The notes: generated by a model from the sequence alone, not told the origin. A stretch of DNA of 64,000 nucleotides from Lwoffella lincolnii (GCF_002014765.1 NZ_MUYT01000007.1:91199-155198), one strand, 5' to 3'. Shown: positions 27,609 through 37,651, numbered from the stretch's first letter. Numbers and translations are program-made.

Positions 27609-28538
27609 ATGAGCAAACTTAATACAAAAGATGACCAAAACTTTGGCAAAGTGGCGGTTGTTTGTGGCGGAACAAGCACAGAGCGTGAAGTGTCGCTAAA
27701 TAGTGGCATGGCAGTGCTAAATGCCTTATTATCAAAAGGGGTGGACGCCCATCATTTTGACCCTGCCGATACTGACATATCTCATTTGCGTGCCTATGAC
27801 CGTGTGTTTAATGTGTTGCATGGCACTTTTGGCGAAGATGGCAGTTTACAAGGGGTGCTTGATAGCTTTAATCTGCCTTATACAGGCTGTGGTGTCTTGG
27901 CATCTGCCATCGCCATGGATAAATTTCGCTGTCGTTTGCTGTGGCAGTCGCTCGGGCTACCAAATGTGCCTTATGTGGTTTTGCATGATGACAGCGATTT
28001 TGCTGCCGTAGAGCGTGAATTTGGTTTACCGCTATTTGTCAAACCTGCTGCCGAAGGGTCTAGCGTGGGTGTGTTTATGGTTGAGCAAGCAGGTGATTTG
28101 GCAAAAATTTATCCCAAATTAAAGCAATATCATGGCGAGATTTTGGCAGAAAAAGCGATGATGGGCGGAGAATATGCCATATCACTGCTTGGTGAACATG
28201 TTCTGCCCAGTATCCGTATCATCCCTAAGGGCAAATTTTATGATTATGAAGCCAAATATTTGCGTGATGACACCATTTATCAATGCCCATCTGATTTGAC
28301 GCCAGAGCAAGAGAGGCAAATGGGTGAATTGGCATTAAAAGCGTTTCGTGCGATTGGGGGGCGTGGTTGGTCTCGTGTGGATTTTTTAAAGGGGCATGAT
28401 GGCAAGCTGTGTGTGTTAGAGATTAATACCGTCCCTGGCATGACTGACCACAGTCTTGTGCCGATGGCTGCCAAAGAAGCAGGGATTGGGTTTGATGAGT
28501 TGTGTGTGAAAATTTTGGCACAGACTTTGAACATATGA
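27609..28538 (+). CDS. ddl: D-alanine:D-alanine ligase
   Basis: ATP-grasp enzyme forming the D-Ala-D-Ala dipeptide of the cell wall. The 309-residue protein has GGTSTEREVSLNSG near the N terminus, the LHGTFGEDGSLQG loop, PAAEGSSVGV and the C-terminal LEINTVPGMTDHS. It sits between murC and ftsQ, the position of ddlB in other gammaproteobacteria. Length is normal. Confidence 0.97.
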   Translation: MSKLNTKDDQNFGKVAVVCGGTSTEREVSLNSGMAVLNALLSKGVDAHHFDPADTDISHLRAYDRVFNVLHGTFGEDGSLQGVLDSFNLPYTGCGVLASAIAMDKFRCRLLWQSLGLPNVPYVVLHDDSDFAAVEREFGLPLFVKPAAEGSSVGVFMVEQAGDLAKIYPKLKQYHGEILAEKAMMGGEYAISLLGEHVLPSIRIIPKGKFYDYEAKYLRDDTIYQCPSDLTPEQERQMGELALKAFRAIGGRGWSRVDFLKGHDGKLCVLEINTVPGMTDHSLVPMAAKEAGIGFDELCVKILAQTLNI

Positions 28539-28892
28539 TTGAAGACATGATTGAAAATATGGGTAGAGACATAGATAGAACCATCATTAGAAACATAAAC
28601 AACAACTTAGACTGTCATATAGACAACGACTAAGACAGCAATCACTTATTTTGTTCCCAGTTAAAATCTATGATGTTTAATTGGAAGAACATTGGTAAAT
28701 TGACAAAAATGTCAATACCATAGCCTATTGTTTTGACAAAAAATGCGGTATCATAAACATAAATAAGTATGTGCAAATTTTGTCTATTTTTGACTAAATT
28801 TGTGATTCATCAAAGTGGTTGATGGGTTGTTTAATGATTGGCAAATCTTTCGTTAAGTTATTTTTATTGGGTAGTTTTAGTAAGGGCGTGCC
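28539..28892 (+). promoter_or_regulatory. ddl-ftsQ spacer, likely ftsQAZ promoter region
   Basis: These 354 bases hold no supported gene. A palindrome ATTGACA-AAAA-TGTCAAT lies at 28699-28716 with outer GGT/ACC pairing, and a second TTGACA occurs about 30 bases later. Such a large gap is unusual inside a tightly packed dcw cluster and suggests an independent, regulated promoter for ftsQAZ. A transcription start cannot be fixed from sequence alone. Confidence 0.4.
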
Positions 28893-29627
28893 ATGACTCA
28901 ACAACACATGACTGATTTGCATGGTCGTTCATTGATGGACTGGCTTGGTTATGTGTTTGCTTTTTTAATGCTGGCATTGGTCATGATGATTGGGTATCGT
29001 TTGTATCAGCAAGCACCCGTTGCCAAAATTGTCGTTTACCCAACAGGATTAACCCAACAAGAACATCAACGTCTGTCTGAGTTATTAGCACAACAGACGG
29101 ATACCTTTTTTGCCACCGATTTATCTGCCATCATTAAAGTGAGCCAACAGCTTTCTTGGCTTGATGAAGTGCGAGTCACTAGGGATTGGCAACAGGGCAT
29201 TGTGGTGCAGGCATTGCCCAAGCAACCTGTGGCACGGTTTGGTAGTGAACGATTTATTGATGCTAAAGGTGAGGTATTCACGCCACTTGAGAAGCGTCGA
29301 TTGACAGATGAGCATTGGCCGACTTTGCAAGGTGATCCAAGTCAAGCCAAGTCAATCATGCAACAAATGCAACAGGTCAACAGTTGGTTTGCCCCCTTAG
29401 ACCTGATGGTTGAGGACATGATTTTGACCCCACGCATGACGTGGCTTATCCGTTTTAATACAGGGCTTAGAGTGGTGGTTGATGGTGAAAATACCACTCA
29501 AAAGCTGATGACCTTAAGTCATTTATTACAAACTGAGTTGTATCCACGATTAGATGAGATGCAAGCATTAGATTTGCGTTATAAAAATGGCATGGCAATT
29601 TCATGGAAAGTGCCTGAATCGTTTTAA
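28893..29627 (+). CDS. ftsQ: Cell division protein FtsQ
   Basis: Single-pass membrane protein that recruits FtsB/FtsL to the septum. The 244-residue protein has one membrane helix (about 18-38), followed by a POTRA-like domain (QQLSWLDEVRVTRDWQQGIVVQ) and the beta domain ending ALDLRYKNGMAISW, all typical of FtsQ. It lies upstream of ftsA. Sequence similarity in this family is low; the assignment is secured by order and architecture. Confidence 0.93.
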   Translation: MTQQHMTDLHGRSLMDWLGYVFAFLMLALVMMIGYRLYQQAPVAKIVVYPTGLTQQEHQRLSELLAQQTDTFFATDLSAIIKVSQQLSWLDEVRVTRDWQQGIVVQALPKQPVARFGSERFIDAKGEVFTPLEKRRLTDEHWPTLQGDPSQAKSIMQQMQQVNSWFAPLDLMVEDMILTPRMTWLIRFNTGLRVVVDGENTTQKLMTLSHLLQTELYPRLDEMQALDLRYKNGMAISWKVPESF

Positions 29628-29628
29628 C

Positions 29629-29656
29629 GAATAACAGATTTTTAGAATAACAGATT
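29629..29656. repeat. 12-bp direct repeat, period 16, between ftsQ and ftsA
   Basis: GAATAACAGATT occurs at 29629-29640 and 29645-29656. A separate 10-bp tandem pair, ATTATTTACC, ends at the base before the ftsA ATG (29693-29712). Confidence 0.85.
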
Positions 29657-29712
29657 GTTTAAAGTAACACACATCAGCCAAGACGGTTTATGATTATTTA
29701 CCATTATTTACC

Positions 29713-30996
29713 ATGAAACAACATGAAAATCTTGTCGTCATTCATTTAAGTGCCACTGCTGTGTATGCAGTGGTTGCTTGCGTCATATCAAAAGATGACA
29801 TTCAAGTCAGAGGAATGGTCAAGGTAAATACCAACGAGTTTTATCAAGGCCGAGCGGTTCATTCAGAGCGACTTAAGCAGATTATTAACCAAGCCATTTA
29901 TGCGGTTGAGACCATGGCTCATTGCCGTGTCCACAGTATTTGGTTAAGCTTTGCCACGCCTGAGATGAAAAGCAGTAACAGTCATGGCAAAGTGGTGATT
30001 GATGAAGAGACTGTATCCGTCAAACATATTGTGGAAGCGTTAGGAAAAGCCAAGGAGCAAGATATTGCCAATGACCATTATGTCATGCAATACGCCCAGC
30101 AAGGCATCTTGATTGATGATGATGATATGATGGTCAATGATGCCATTGGTACGTACGCCGATGGTATTAATGTGATGTACCATTTATTGTCTTTGCCTGT
30201 GGTAACACGACAAAACATGGAGTCGTTGTTTCGCTCCACCAACGTACGGGTTGACCATATGGTGTTTGATATGGTCTCGATGTCAGCGTATGCGTTGATG
30301 CCAGAAGAAATGAAGTTGGGGGTATGTCTGCTGGACATTGGCTACAGCACCACCAATTTATGTGTTTATAAAGAAGAAAAGCTGCTGTTCGCTAAGTGCT
30401 TGCCTTATGGGGCGGTTGAGGTCACCATGGACATCTCAGCAGAGCTGAATCTAAACATGTATGAGGCAGAAAGGCTCAAAAAGCGTCATGGTACTGTCGA
30501 TACCACACAAGTCGACCCTGCCCAGTTTATTGAAATTAAGTCCAACGAAGACGAAGATATCAAGACCATAAGCCTGCATGAATTGGCTTTAATCATTGAA
30601 GCAAGATATCAAAGTATATTAGATCAGGTGCTGATGGCGCTTGAACAGGTGGGATTGATTGAGCATCTGACCCGTGGCTTTGTGTTGGCAGGTGGTGGCA
30701 GTCAGATGAATGGCATGGTGTCTTTTGCCAAGCGTTATTTACAAACCCCTGTGGTACATACAACGCTTAACAAAAGCATCACACCCCAAAAGCGGTTTGA
30801 TAATGAAGATAACTATGCCCAACTTAAATCCTTGATTAAGGAGCGTGGCTTTCAAGTGGCATTAGGCACGCTGATATACAGTCAAAGCGAGCAGTTTGCT
30901 CACAGTCAACGTAGCTCACTTGAAGCGTTGAAACAAGAACAAAAAGAGCATGGTCTGATGTCCAGACTTGGGCGGTTTTTGCATGACTTTTTATGA
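29713..30996 (+). CDS. ftsA: Cell division protein FtsA
   Basis: Actin-like ATPase that anchors FtsZ to the membrane. The 427-residue protein has the actin-fold segments LLDIGYSTTNLCVYKEEKLLF and GFVLAGGGSQMNGM, and ends in a probable amphipathic membrane-targeting helix (SRLGRFLHDFL). It precedes ftsZ by 130 bases. Sequence is rather divergent from the E. coli protein in the first 150 residues. Confidence 0.95.
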   Translation: MKQHENLVVIHLSATAVYAVVACVISKDDIQVRGMVKVNTNEFYQGRAVHSERLKQIINQAIYAVETMAHCRVHSIWLSFATPEMKSSNSHGKVVIDEETVSVKHIVEALGKAKEQDIANDHYVMQYAQQGILIDDDDMMVNDAIGTYADGINVMYHLLSLPVVTRQNMESLFRSTNVRVDHMVFDMVSMSAYALMPEEMKLGVCLLDIGYSTTNLCVYKEEKLLFAKCLPYGAVEVTMDISAELNLNMYEAERLKKRHGTVDTTQVDPAQFIEIKSNEDEDIKTISLHELALIIEARYQSILDQVLMALEQVGLIEHLTRGFVLAGGGSQMNGMVSFAKRYLQTPVVHTTLNKSITPQKRFDNEDNYAQLKSLIKERGFQVALGTLIYSQSEQFAHSQRSSLEALKQEQKEHGLMSRLGRFLHDFL

Positions 30997-31126
30997 TGCT
31001 GATTGATTTTGATGTTAACGAATATGAATATCAAGTTGCCATCAGTTGATTGTTCACTGGCATATTTTTAAGGCTGTTTAAGTACAGTCAGGCAATGATA
31101 CGAAAATGATACGGAGTAATGATAAC

Positions 31127-32356
31127 ATGACAAAGTTTTCTATGGCAGATAATACAGAAGAGATAAAGCACACAGGGGCTCGTTTTACTGTGTTTGGCTT
31201 GGGTGGTGGTGGCGGTAATGCCGTGGAGCATATGGTGCGTCAAGGCATCAAAAACGTTACCTTTGTGGTGGCGAATACTGACCGCCAAGCTTTAGATGGT
31301 CTTAGTGTTCCCAATAAACTACAGCTAGGAGCACAGACCAACCGTGGTCTAGGAGCAGGCGCTGACCCTAAAGTTGGACGTGAGGCAGCAGAAAGCGATG
31401 AAGATGCCATTCGTAAGTTGTTAGAAAACTCAGACATGGTGTTTGTTACCGCTGGTATGGGCGGTGGCACTGGCACAGGAGCTGCTCCTGTGGTGGCTCG
31501 TATTGCCAAAGAACTGGGTATTTTAACAGTGGCAGTGGTAACCACGCCCTTTAGGTTTGAAGGTGGTCGTCGCATCAAAGCTGCTCAAGATGGCATCGAA
31601 CAGTTAACCAATTTTGTCGACTCCATCATCACCATTCCTAATGATAAGTTAATGAAAGTCTATGGCAATATTTCAATGGAAGAAGCCTTTAAAAAAGCTG
31701 ATGATGTGCTGATGCACGCTGTGCAGGGCTTAGCAGAGACCATTGAACGCAACGGTAAAATCAACATTGACTTTAACGATATTCGTACCGCATTGACTGC
31801 TAAAGGTCATGCCATGATGGGCATCGGACGTGGTAGCGGTGATGACCGAGCTCGTCAAGCCACCGAAAAAGCCATTCGCTCTCCGTTATTAGATGACTTG
31901 CTGTTAGAAAATGCCAAGGGTTTATTGGTCAATGTCATGTCATCATCTTCGTTGACGTTAGATGAATTTAGCACCATTAACGAAATCTTAGAAAGCATTA
32001 CCGACACAGATGATGCCCATATCTTCTATGGCTCAGTCATTGATGAAGATTTGGGTGATGACCTACATGTTACTGTCATCGCCACAGGCTTGACCTTAGA
32101 TAACCGTCCTAAGCCCGTACAGCAACCCAATGCCATACCCAACGCCAACAGCAGACAAACCATTGACCCAAATAGCCATGCCAGTGCGTTGAGTAACCAA
32201 AGACGACCTGCCAGCTCATCACAAAGCCATTCATCACAAAGCCACTCACCACTAGGCAATGGCAACACTCAGATTGTCTCAGGTCAGCCCCAATCACAAA
32301 CCCGCCCTCGCACCAACAGCATCACCGACTATCTTCGTAGTCAACAAAATAAATAA
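31127..32356 (+). CDS. ftsZ: Cell division protein FtsZ
   Basis: Tubulin-like GTPase that forms the division ring. It has the GTP motifs GGGGNAVEHMV and GGGTGTGAAPVVA, the synergy loop region DFNDIRTALTAKGHAMMGIG, a Ser/Gln/Asn-rich linker, and the C-terminal tail SITDYLRSQ that should bind FtsA and ZipA. I chose the ATG at 31127 because GGAG lies 10 bases upstream; an ATG at 31106 adds seven residues without a ribosome site. The resulting 409 residues are slightly longer than E. coli FtsZ owing to the linker. Confidence 0.97.
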   Translation: MTKFSMADNTEEIKHTGARFTVFGLGGGGGNAVEHMVRQGIKNVTFVVANTDRQALDGLSVPNKLQLGAQTNRGLGAGADPKVGREAAESDEDAIRKLLENSDMVFVTAGMGGGTGTGAAPVVARIAKELGILTVAVVTTPFRFEGGRRIKAAQDGIEQLTNFVDSIITIPNDKLMKVYGNISMEEAFKKADDVLMHAVQGLAETIERNGKINIDFNDIRTALTAKGHAMMGIGRGSGDDRARQATEKAIRSPLLDDLLLENAKGLLVNVMSSSSLTLDEFSTINEILESITDTDDAHIFYGSVIDEDLGDDLHVTVIATGLTLDNRPKPVQQPNAIPNANSRQTIDPNSHASALSNQRRPASSSQSHSSQSHSPLGNGNTQIVSGQPQSQTRPRTNSITDYLRSQQNK

Positions 32357-32400
32357 CCTGTTGGTCAAATTCACTCATTAGAAATGTGTCCTAATGAGCT

Positions 32401-32426
32401 AAAAACGGCAATTCATTGCCGTTTTT
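32401..32426 (+). terminator. Terminator after ftsZ
   Basis: AAAAACGGCAA and TTGCCGTTTTT form perfect 11-bp arms around TTCA. Just before it an 8-bp inverted repeat CTCATTAG/CTAATGAG spans 32374-32398. It separates ftsZ from lpxC. Confidence 0.9.
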
Positions 32427-32554
32427 ATTTATGACAGACTTGATGTAAGACTTGATTGTCATGATAAATGTGTCAAAATATGACAAAAGGACATGAATAA
32501 TGGCATAATGATGAATTGTTTGTAATTGAGAATGTTTATTATTGAAATATTGCC

Positions 32555-33484
32555 ATGACTCATCAAAGAAAAAACCACCCATTATCCAAACTGCCATCTG
32601 CTTATCCCACTCATCAACATACCATTGCCAAAACTGTCAGCGTGACCAATATCGGATTACACAGTGGACAACCTGTTACTTTAACCTTGCAACCTGCCAA
32701 GCCAAATCATGGCATTGTCTTTGTGCGTACTGATTTGTCCGACAGACCTCATTTGCCTGCCCATGCTTCACTCATTACCAGTACTCATCTGTCTTCTAAT
32801 TTACAAAAAGATGGTGTGCAGATTGCCACAGTGGAGCATCTGCTGAGTGCGTTGGCTGGCATGTGTGTGGATAATGTATTGATAGAGGTGAGTTCAGCGG
32901 AAGTTCCCATTATGGACGGCAGTGCAGCAGATTATGTACGGTTGATTGAGCAGGCAGGAAAAATGAAACAAAATACGCCCCGTCGATACTTGCGTTTGAC
33001 AAACACCATTGAAGTGCATGATGATGACAAATGGGCATCATTGTCTCCGTATGACGGTTACCGCTTGGATTTTGAGATTGATTTTGCCCATCCTGTGGTT
33101 AATCAAAGTATCCAAACTGCCAGTATCGAAATAACCCAAGGTAATTATCGTTCACAAATCAGTCTTGCCCGCACATTTGGCTTCGCCAAAGACATTGCTT
33201 ATTTGCAACAAAATAATCTGGCACTGGGTGGCAACTTAGACAATGCCATTGTGGTTGATGATGATAAAATACTCAATCCCACAGGATTGAGATTGGCAGA
33301 TGAATTTGTCAAACATAAGATATTAGATGCCATTGGCGACTTGTCATTGATGGGTTATCCGTTGTTGGCACATTATCAGGCATATAAATCTGGTCATGGA
33401 TTGAACAATCGGCTGGCAAAAGCAGTTTTAAATGAGCCAAATTGCTTTGAAATTGTAACAATATATGACATACATAAAAATTAA
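32555..33484 (+). CDS. lpxC: UDP-3-O-acyl-GlcNAc deacetylase LpxC
   Basis: Zinc-dependent deacetylase catalysing the committed step of lipid A synthesis. The 309-residue protein has the conserved VTNIGLHSGQPVTL start, the zinc site HLLSALAG and HKILDAIGDL, and the ARTFGFAKDI segment. About 25 residues precede the usual start (TIAKTVSVTNIG). The ATG at 32555 has no clear ribosome site. It directly follows ftsZ, as in many relatives. Confidence 0.96.
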   Translation: MTHQRKNHPLSKLPSAYPTHQHTIAKTVSVTNIGLHSGQPVTLTLQPAKPNHGIVFVRTDLSDRPHLPAHASLITSTHLSSNLQKDGVQIATVEHLLSALAGMCVDNVLIEVSSAEVPIMDGSAADYVRLIEQAGKMKQNTPRRYLRLTNTIEVHDDDKWASLSPYDGYRLDFEIDFAHPVVNQSIQTASIEITQGNYRSQISLARTFGFAKDIAYLQQNNLALGGNLDNAIVVDDDKILNPTGLRLADEFVKHKILDAIGDLSLMGYPLLAHYQAYKSGHGLNNRLAKAVLNEPNCFEIVTIYDIHKN

Positions 33485-33955
33485 GAACATTATATTTTAA
33501 ATAATCTAATTAATTAGATTGAGCGTAATTGATGATGGCAACATTCACGTAAGATTTATGTAGGTTGCCCTTTTTATTGACAAAATACAGTGGTGGCATC
33601 ATTCAGCTTGCTTTTGATTTTATTGAACCTGTTGATATGGTCAGTAAAATCATGGCATTTCAACCTTTTATTGAAAATTGTCACGGTCTTAAGGCAAACA
33701 CTCACCACAAATCACACATAAAAAAACAGCAGAACTTGACAAAATCAACAATGTTTTTTACATAACTTTACAATGTAAATTTTGTTGGGTTTGTGTGCGT
33801 GAGTAAAAATTCCCAAAAAAAGCCATCAGATGACAACTTAAAATGGCTATGTTATAGTTGCCCCATCTTTTGATGATGCCTTGATACATAAGGCTTTTAC
33901 AGAAAGATAAGCGAAATATTAGTCAGTTACCAGATAGAATTGAGCAATACTTTCA
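33485..33955. other. lpxC-dciA spacer without a supported gene
   Basis: These 471 bases contain only a 66-codon frame starting with TTG (33565) that resembles no family I know. On the plus strand ATGACA (33830-33835) and TATAGT (33853-33858) are 17 bases apart, a fair sigma70 promoter. A small GCCTT/AAGGC hairpin followed by four T lies at 33878-33898. A short RNA is conceivable but unproven. Confidence 0.3.
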
Positions 33956-34351
33956 TCATGGACGACTTAAGTCCACGACCACAAACCTTAATGAATTGAG
34001 TTGTTTAAATGTAAGGGTTTGTGAATTTCCATGATGACGAACATGGTCATTTAATATGTCAATGAGTTGATGTTGTTGGTAGCGTAAATGATTGGCAGCG
34101 GTGTGCGACTTGACAGATAAGGTTAACGCATCATCTTTGATGTTCACCACATACAACTGTTCTAAGATACTGTTAGGTTGCCATTGGGCCAATATCTGTC
34201 TGATTTCTAAAGTCGCTTTTTGTAACTTTCTGTAGGTGTCTCCGAGATGACCAGAAACGGCAGATGAACCAATACGGGTTTTATCGGAGTAGTCTCCAAG
34301 GTGATTGGGGGTTTTTTTCATAAAGTTCATCAGGTTGTTCTCAAAAGACAT
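33956..34351 (-). CDS. dciA: DciA-like DnaB helicase operator (DUF721)
   Basis: A 131-residue protein with the DUF721 pattern: a C-terminal KH-like region (LYVVNIKDDALTLSVKSHTAANHLRYQQHQLI) preceded by a basic helical N terminus. DciA is the ancestral loader/operator of the replicative helicase in bacteria lacking dnaC. In Pseudomonas and relatives the DUF721 gene lies beside lpxC, as here, which supports the call. It is transcribed toward lpxC and diverges from the next gene. Confidence 0.8.
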   Translation of the reverse strand: MSFENNLMNFMKKTPNHLGDYSDKTRIGSSAVSGHLGDTYRKLQKATLEIRQILAQWQPNSILEQLYVVNIKDDALTLSVKSHTAANHLRYQQHQLIDILNDHVRHHGNSQTLTFKQLNSLRFVVVDLSRP

Positions 34352-34437
34352 TAAAGTGGGACATTTATTTTAATACATTCAAACAGTTCAGGGCATTGGT
34401 ATTTGTTTTATGACAGATGACCAATGAGGTAAAACTT

Positions 34438-35274
34438 ATGAAGCAAGCGTTATTGATGATTTCTGTATTTGGGTTTGGCATGGTGCAAGCTCATGCTAAC
34501 ATCACTGGCCATCAGGCAGACACGTTGAGCAGTTTTCACGCTTTAAGTGACATGGAATATGGTAGCGATGATGACGCCACAACTGATTTTGCCACCATCA
34601 CCAGCTTTGCCACCAGCAATAATCAAGCCACCATGCGTGTGTATCATCAAAATCAGCTGGACAAACAAATTGATAAGCTAGATTTGTTGCGTCGTGACTT
34701 AGATGTCAATCAAGACGGCATAGAAGAGATGATTAACCAGTTGTCAAAACACAGAAACAATCAAATTGATGCTCAACGTGCTAAAAAAACTCGTGATGCT
34801 TTTTTAGCCGCTCAGACCCAACAACAGGGCAATATTTTATCGGCATTAAACATTGACAGTACGACTGCCCCATCGATTGCTGCTGCTCATGCGTCTCGTG
34901 CAGCAGGCTCTCGTTCTCGTAGCAGTGGCTATTGTGCCAGATATGTACGTCAAGCATTACAGGCAGCAGGATATCAGTTCACTCCCAACGCTTCTGCTTA
35001 CCAATATGCCAGTCGTGGGACTTTGGCACAAGCAGGTTTTAGTAAAATCAGTAATAATAGCCGTCCACAAGTGGGTGATGTGGTGGTGTTTGACCGCACA
35101 TCACGCTACCCACATGGTCATATCCAAATTTGGGACGGCAAAAACTGGGTATCTGATTTTCGTCAAAACGACATTAACCCCTATAGTGGGGCGGTCACTT
35201 ATACCACATGGCGTGATAACCGTTACTTGAACAATGCGTCTGAATCTGGCACTTATCTGGCAATGGCAGAATAA
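34438..35274 (+). CDS. Secreted CHAP/NlpC-like cysteine peptidase or amidase
   Basis: A 278-residue exported protein. The start at 34438 has GAGG 8 bases upstream and gives a signal peptide ending AHA (cut near residue 20). Residues 70-120 form a charged helical segment. From about 160 lies a papain-like domain with probable catalytic Cys166 in SGYCARYV and His226 or His228 in YPHGHIQIWDG, typical of CHAP-type peptidoglycan hydrolases. It probably cleaves the cell wall in the periplasm, or could be a bacteriolytic factor. It diverges from dciA and ends at a terminator. Confidence 0.75.
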   Translation: MKQALLMISVFGFGMVQAHANITGHQADTLSSFHALSDMEYGSDDDATTDFATITSFATSNNQATMRVYHQNQLDKQIDKLDLLRRDLDVNQDGIEEMINQLSKHRNNQIDAQRAKKTRDAFLAAQTQQQGNILSALNIDSTTAPSIAAAHASRAAGSRSRSSGYCARYVRQALQAAGYQFTPNASAYQYASRGTLAQAGFSKISNNSRPQVGDVVVFDRTSRYPHGHIQIWDGKNWVSDFRQNDINPYSGAVTYTTWRDNRYLNNASESGTYLAMAE

Positions 35275-35337
35275 CTGACTGTCAAACCAGCCATGTCATC
35301 AATAATTCATCACAAAACTCATCACCAACCCCATAAG

Positions 35338-35362
35338 AAACTGGCATTATCGCCAGTTTTTT
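35338..35362 (+). terminator. Terminator after the CHAP-like gene
   Basis: AAACTGGC and GCCAGTTT pair around ATTATC and are followed by further T residues. Confidence 0.85.
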
Positions 35363-35410
35363 GTGTTTATTAATAAGTTATCAGTCATGCCATGTCTTGT
35401 TTGAATTTTC

Positions 35411-36169
35411 TCAATCTTGCTGATTGTGGTAATTATGCCAATCTTGCCAATATTGTCTGTCATGAAAATCAGGTGGACTGGCATGATGTGGGGCATAATA
35501 AATGGGTTGGTCATCTCGATATAAAATCACACAAGGGTGGATTTGGTGGAATTTGGCGATTTTATTTTGACGGGCATAAAGCTGGCGGTAATCGCCCAAC
35601 TTGATGGCAACATGACGTGAATGCCAATTTGTTTGTTGTGATGCTTGTTGTGATGCTTGTTGTGAATGGTCATTTGGCATGGGTGTCATCGGTGTTGGTG
35701 TTGTTATTTGTGTTGGCAGTGCCATTGGTATCCATAAAGACGCTAATGTGTCTTGTGTGGGAGGCATGTTTTTGGGTGAGCGATAGTCATCAAAACGATA
35801 AATGTTATACGCTCCGTTTGGGCTGACATTCACTTCCAAATACTCGCTGTCTTCTGATAATGCCACAAAGCACTCTAGACAGTTTTTCTCCCATAGGTTA
35901 TCTTGTCTCTTTATCTGAGTGGTTGATGGGTCATCTAGTGTCAGCCAAGGTTTTTTTTCAATAAAATAGCTTAAACACAGACAGTCCACCCTTTGGCTGA
36001 TGGCAACATGGATATGTGGGTTTGTGGGTAGATGGTTATGGGGGTGTGGCTGCCGTAAGGTTATCAATGCCACTGAAGGGCAAAGTAAGGGATAAGACTC
36101 TTGGTAAAAGACAGACACATGAACTTGCTTGAACACAGCTGAACCAAATCTGACCGATGACGCTGTCAT
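35411..36169 (-). CDS. DOMON-like domain protein, unknown function
   Basis: A 252-residue protein with the segment NLWEKNCLECFVALSEDSEYLEVNVSPNGAYNIYRFDDYR, given here in part: DNLWEKNCLECF and LEVNVSPNGAYNIYRF, characteristic of bacterial DOMON-like/CBM9-like domains. No signal peptide is obvious. A low-complexity stretch rich in Gln, Ser, Thr and Pro (about residues 165-190) interrupts the domain. Its start overlaps the yhbY stop by one base (TAATG), so it is co-translated with yhbY. Ligand and role are unknown. Confidence 0.7.
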   Translation of the reverse strand: MTASSVRFGSAVFKQVHVSVFYQESYPLLCPSVALITLRQPHPHNHLPTNPHIHVAISQRVDCLCLSYFIEKKPWLTLDDPSTTQIKRQDNLWEKNCLECFVALSEDSEYLEVNVSPNGAYNIYRFDDYRSPKNMPPTQDTLASLWIPMALPTQITTPTPMTPMPNDHSQQASQQASQQTNWHSRHVAIKLGDYRQLYARQNKIAKFHQIHPCVILYRDDQPIYYAPHHASPPDFHDRQYWQDWHNYHNQQD

Positions 36170-36498
36170 TATCCGCCAAAACGCACTAAGTTAGACAGTT
36201 TTGGGTTGGCTTGTGGGTTGTGGCGTAGCAACAGGGCCATGCGTCCCACATGGTGTATCAATAGGGCTTGGCTGTCTTTTGCCAGTTGGGCAGATAGGGC
36301 ATCTCGTTCTTCTTTACTACCTGCTGGCAGACGGACTTTGACCAATTCATGATCGGTTAACGCACGTTCCAGCTCACCCAATACGCTTGGGCTTAGTCCT
36401 TGTCCGCCAATGCTGACAATGGGCTTTAGTTTATGACCGATGCCTCTTAGGCGTTTTAGGGTGTCGTTATCAAGTTTTTGGGTGTTGATGTTTGACAT
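36169..36498 (-). CDS. yhbY: YhbY ribosome-associated RNA-binding protein
   Basis: A 109-residue CRS1-YhbY (CRM) domain protein. The RNA-binding motif reads GIGHKLKPIVSIGGQGLS with the GxxG loop, followed by the conserved ELERALTDHELVKVRL. YhbY associates with pre-50S particles. In many genomes yhbY is divergent from rlmE and ftsH, exactly the arrangement here. The DOMON-like gene follows with a one-base overlap. Confidence 0.93.
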   Translation of the reverse strand: MSNINTQKLDNDTLKRLRGIGHKLKPIVSIGGQGLSPSVLGELERALTDHELVKVRLPAGSKEERDALSAQLAKDSQALLIHHVGRMALLLRHNPQANPKLSNLVRFGG

Positions 36499-36714
36499 GA
36501 TGTTTGACTGGTATCCTATGAGTATTTATCAGCTTGATGTTTATCAGGTTGGTGTCTATCAATGACTGTGTGCCATTATAAAGCACTGATGGTAAAAATC
36601 TAGCGGTAAAACCAGTTTTCCATCAATCATCAACCAAATCCATGTCATGCTAACATGTTAAAATGGTATTTTGGATTGGTATGTTTTAGTTGGTATGTTT
36701 TAAAGGAAGCGCCC

Positions 36715-37347
36715 ATGGCAACCAAAATTAAAAATAAAAAATTGTCCAAAAGCAGTCGAGCGTGGATACAAGAGCATTTGGACGATTACTATGTCAAAAA
36801 AGCCCACAAAGACGGCTATCGTGCCCGTGCAGCTTACAAACTTATCGAAATTAACGACAAAATGAAACTGATAAAATCAGGCATGACGGTGGTGGACTTA
36901 GGCGCTGCTCCCGGTAGCTGGTCGCAGGTGGCAGGGCGTATCGTTGGTGATGCGGGGGTGATGATGGCATCAGATATTTTGCCAATGGATAAACTTGAAA
37001 ACGTGACCTTTATCCAAGGGGATTTTCGTGAGCAGGCAGTGTTTGATGCGATTATGGCAGAAGTGGGAGGGCGGCAGGTAGATGTGGTGCTGTCGGACAT
37101 GGCACCCAACACGTCAGGTAACTCAGCAGTTGACCAGCCACGCATGATGTATCTGTGTGAGTTGGCAGTGGATTTTGCGTTGTCGGTGTTGCCTGATGGC
37201 GGTGCGCTGATTATGAAAGTATTTCAAGGGGAGGGGGCACAAGAACTTAGACAACAAATGCAAAAAAAATTCAGTAAGGTTCGTAGCATTAAGCCTGATG
37301 CTTCAAGACCTCGCAGTCGAGAGATGTTTTGGGTTGCGATAAAGTAG
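36715..37347 (+). CDS. rlmE: 23S rRNA 2'-O-methyltransferase RlmE
   Basis: Methylates U2552 of 23S rRNA during late 50S assembly. From the ATG at 36715 (AAAGGAAG upstream) the protein is 210 residues, the normal length. It shows SRAWIQEHLDDYYVKKAHKDG, the SAM site VVDLGAAPGSWSQVAG, and the catalytic SDMAPNTSG. A longer frame from 36655 was rejected. ftsH follows after 366 bases. Confidence 0.97.
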   Translation: MATKIKNKKLSKSSRAWIQEHLDDYYVKKAHKDGYRARAAYKLIEINDKMKLIKSGMTVVDLGAAPGSWSQVAGRIVGDAGVMMASDILPMDKLENVTFIQGDFREQAVFDAIMAEVGGRQVDVVLSDMAPNTSGNSAVDQPRMMYLCELAVDFALSVLPDGGALIMKVFQGEGAQELRQQMQKKFSKVRSIKPDASRPRSREMFWVAIK

Positions 37348-37651
37348 ATTGACATGCCCAGGTTAAGTTTAATCAGAAAAACTGATAAGAAAGATTGATA
37401 AGAAAAAATTGCCACATTGTCGTATGACTAATAAGGTAATCATATGACAAAAAGGTGGTCATATGACAAATAAGATGGTATTTAGTGAATTGTGAGTTAA
37501 GACTTGAATTGTGGCGATTTTGCTCGCATATCATGCTATATTAGTAAGATTGTCTATTTTGCTCTCCACTGGTTGCGATTGAGAGCTGGCATGATGCTGA
37601 TGCAACATAAACCGCAACACAAACATATGTGGCATTCATACATGCCATCTA

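Noticed and set aside
33565..33765. 66-codon frame after lpxC starting with TTG
   Set aside because: No ribosome site, rare start codon and no recognisable similarity.
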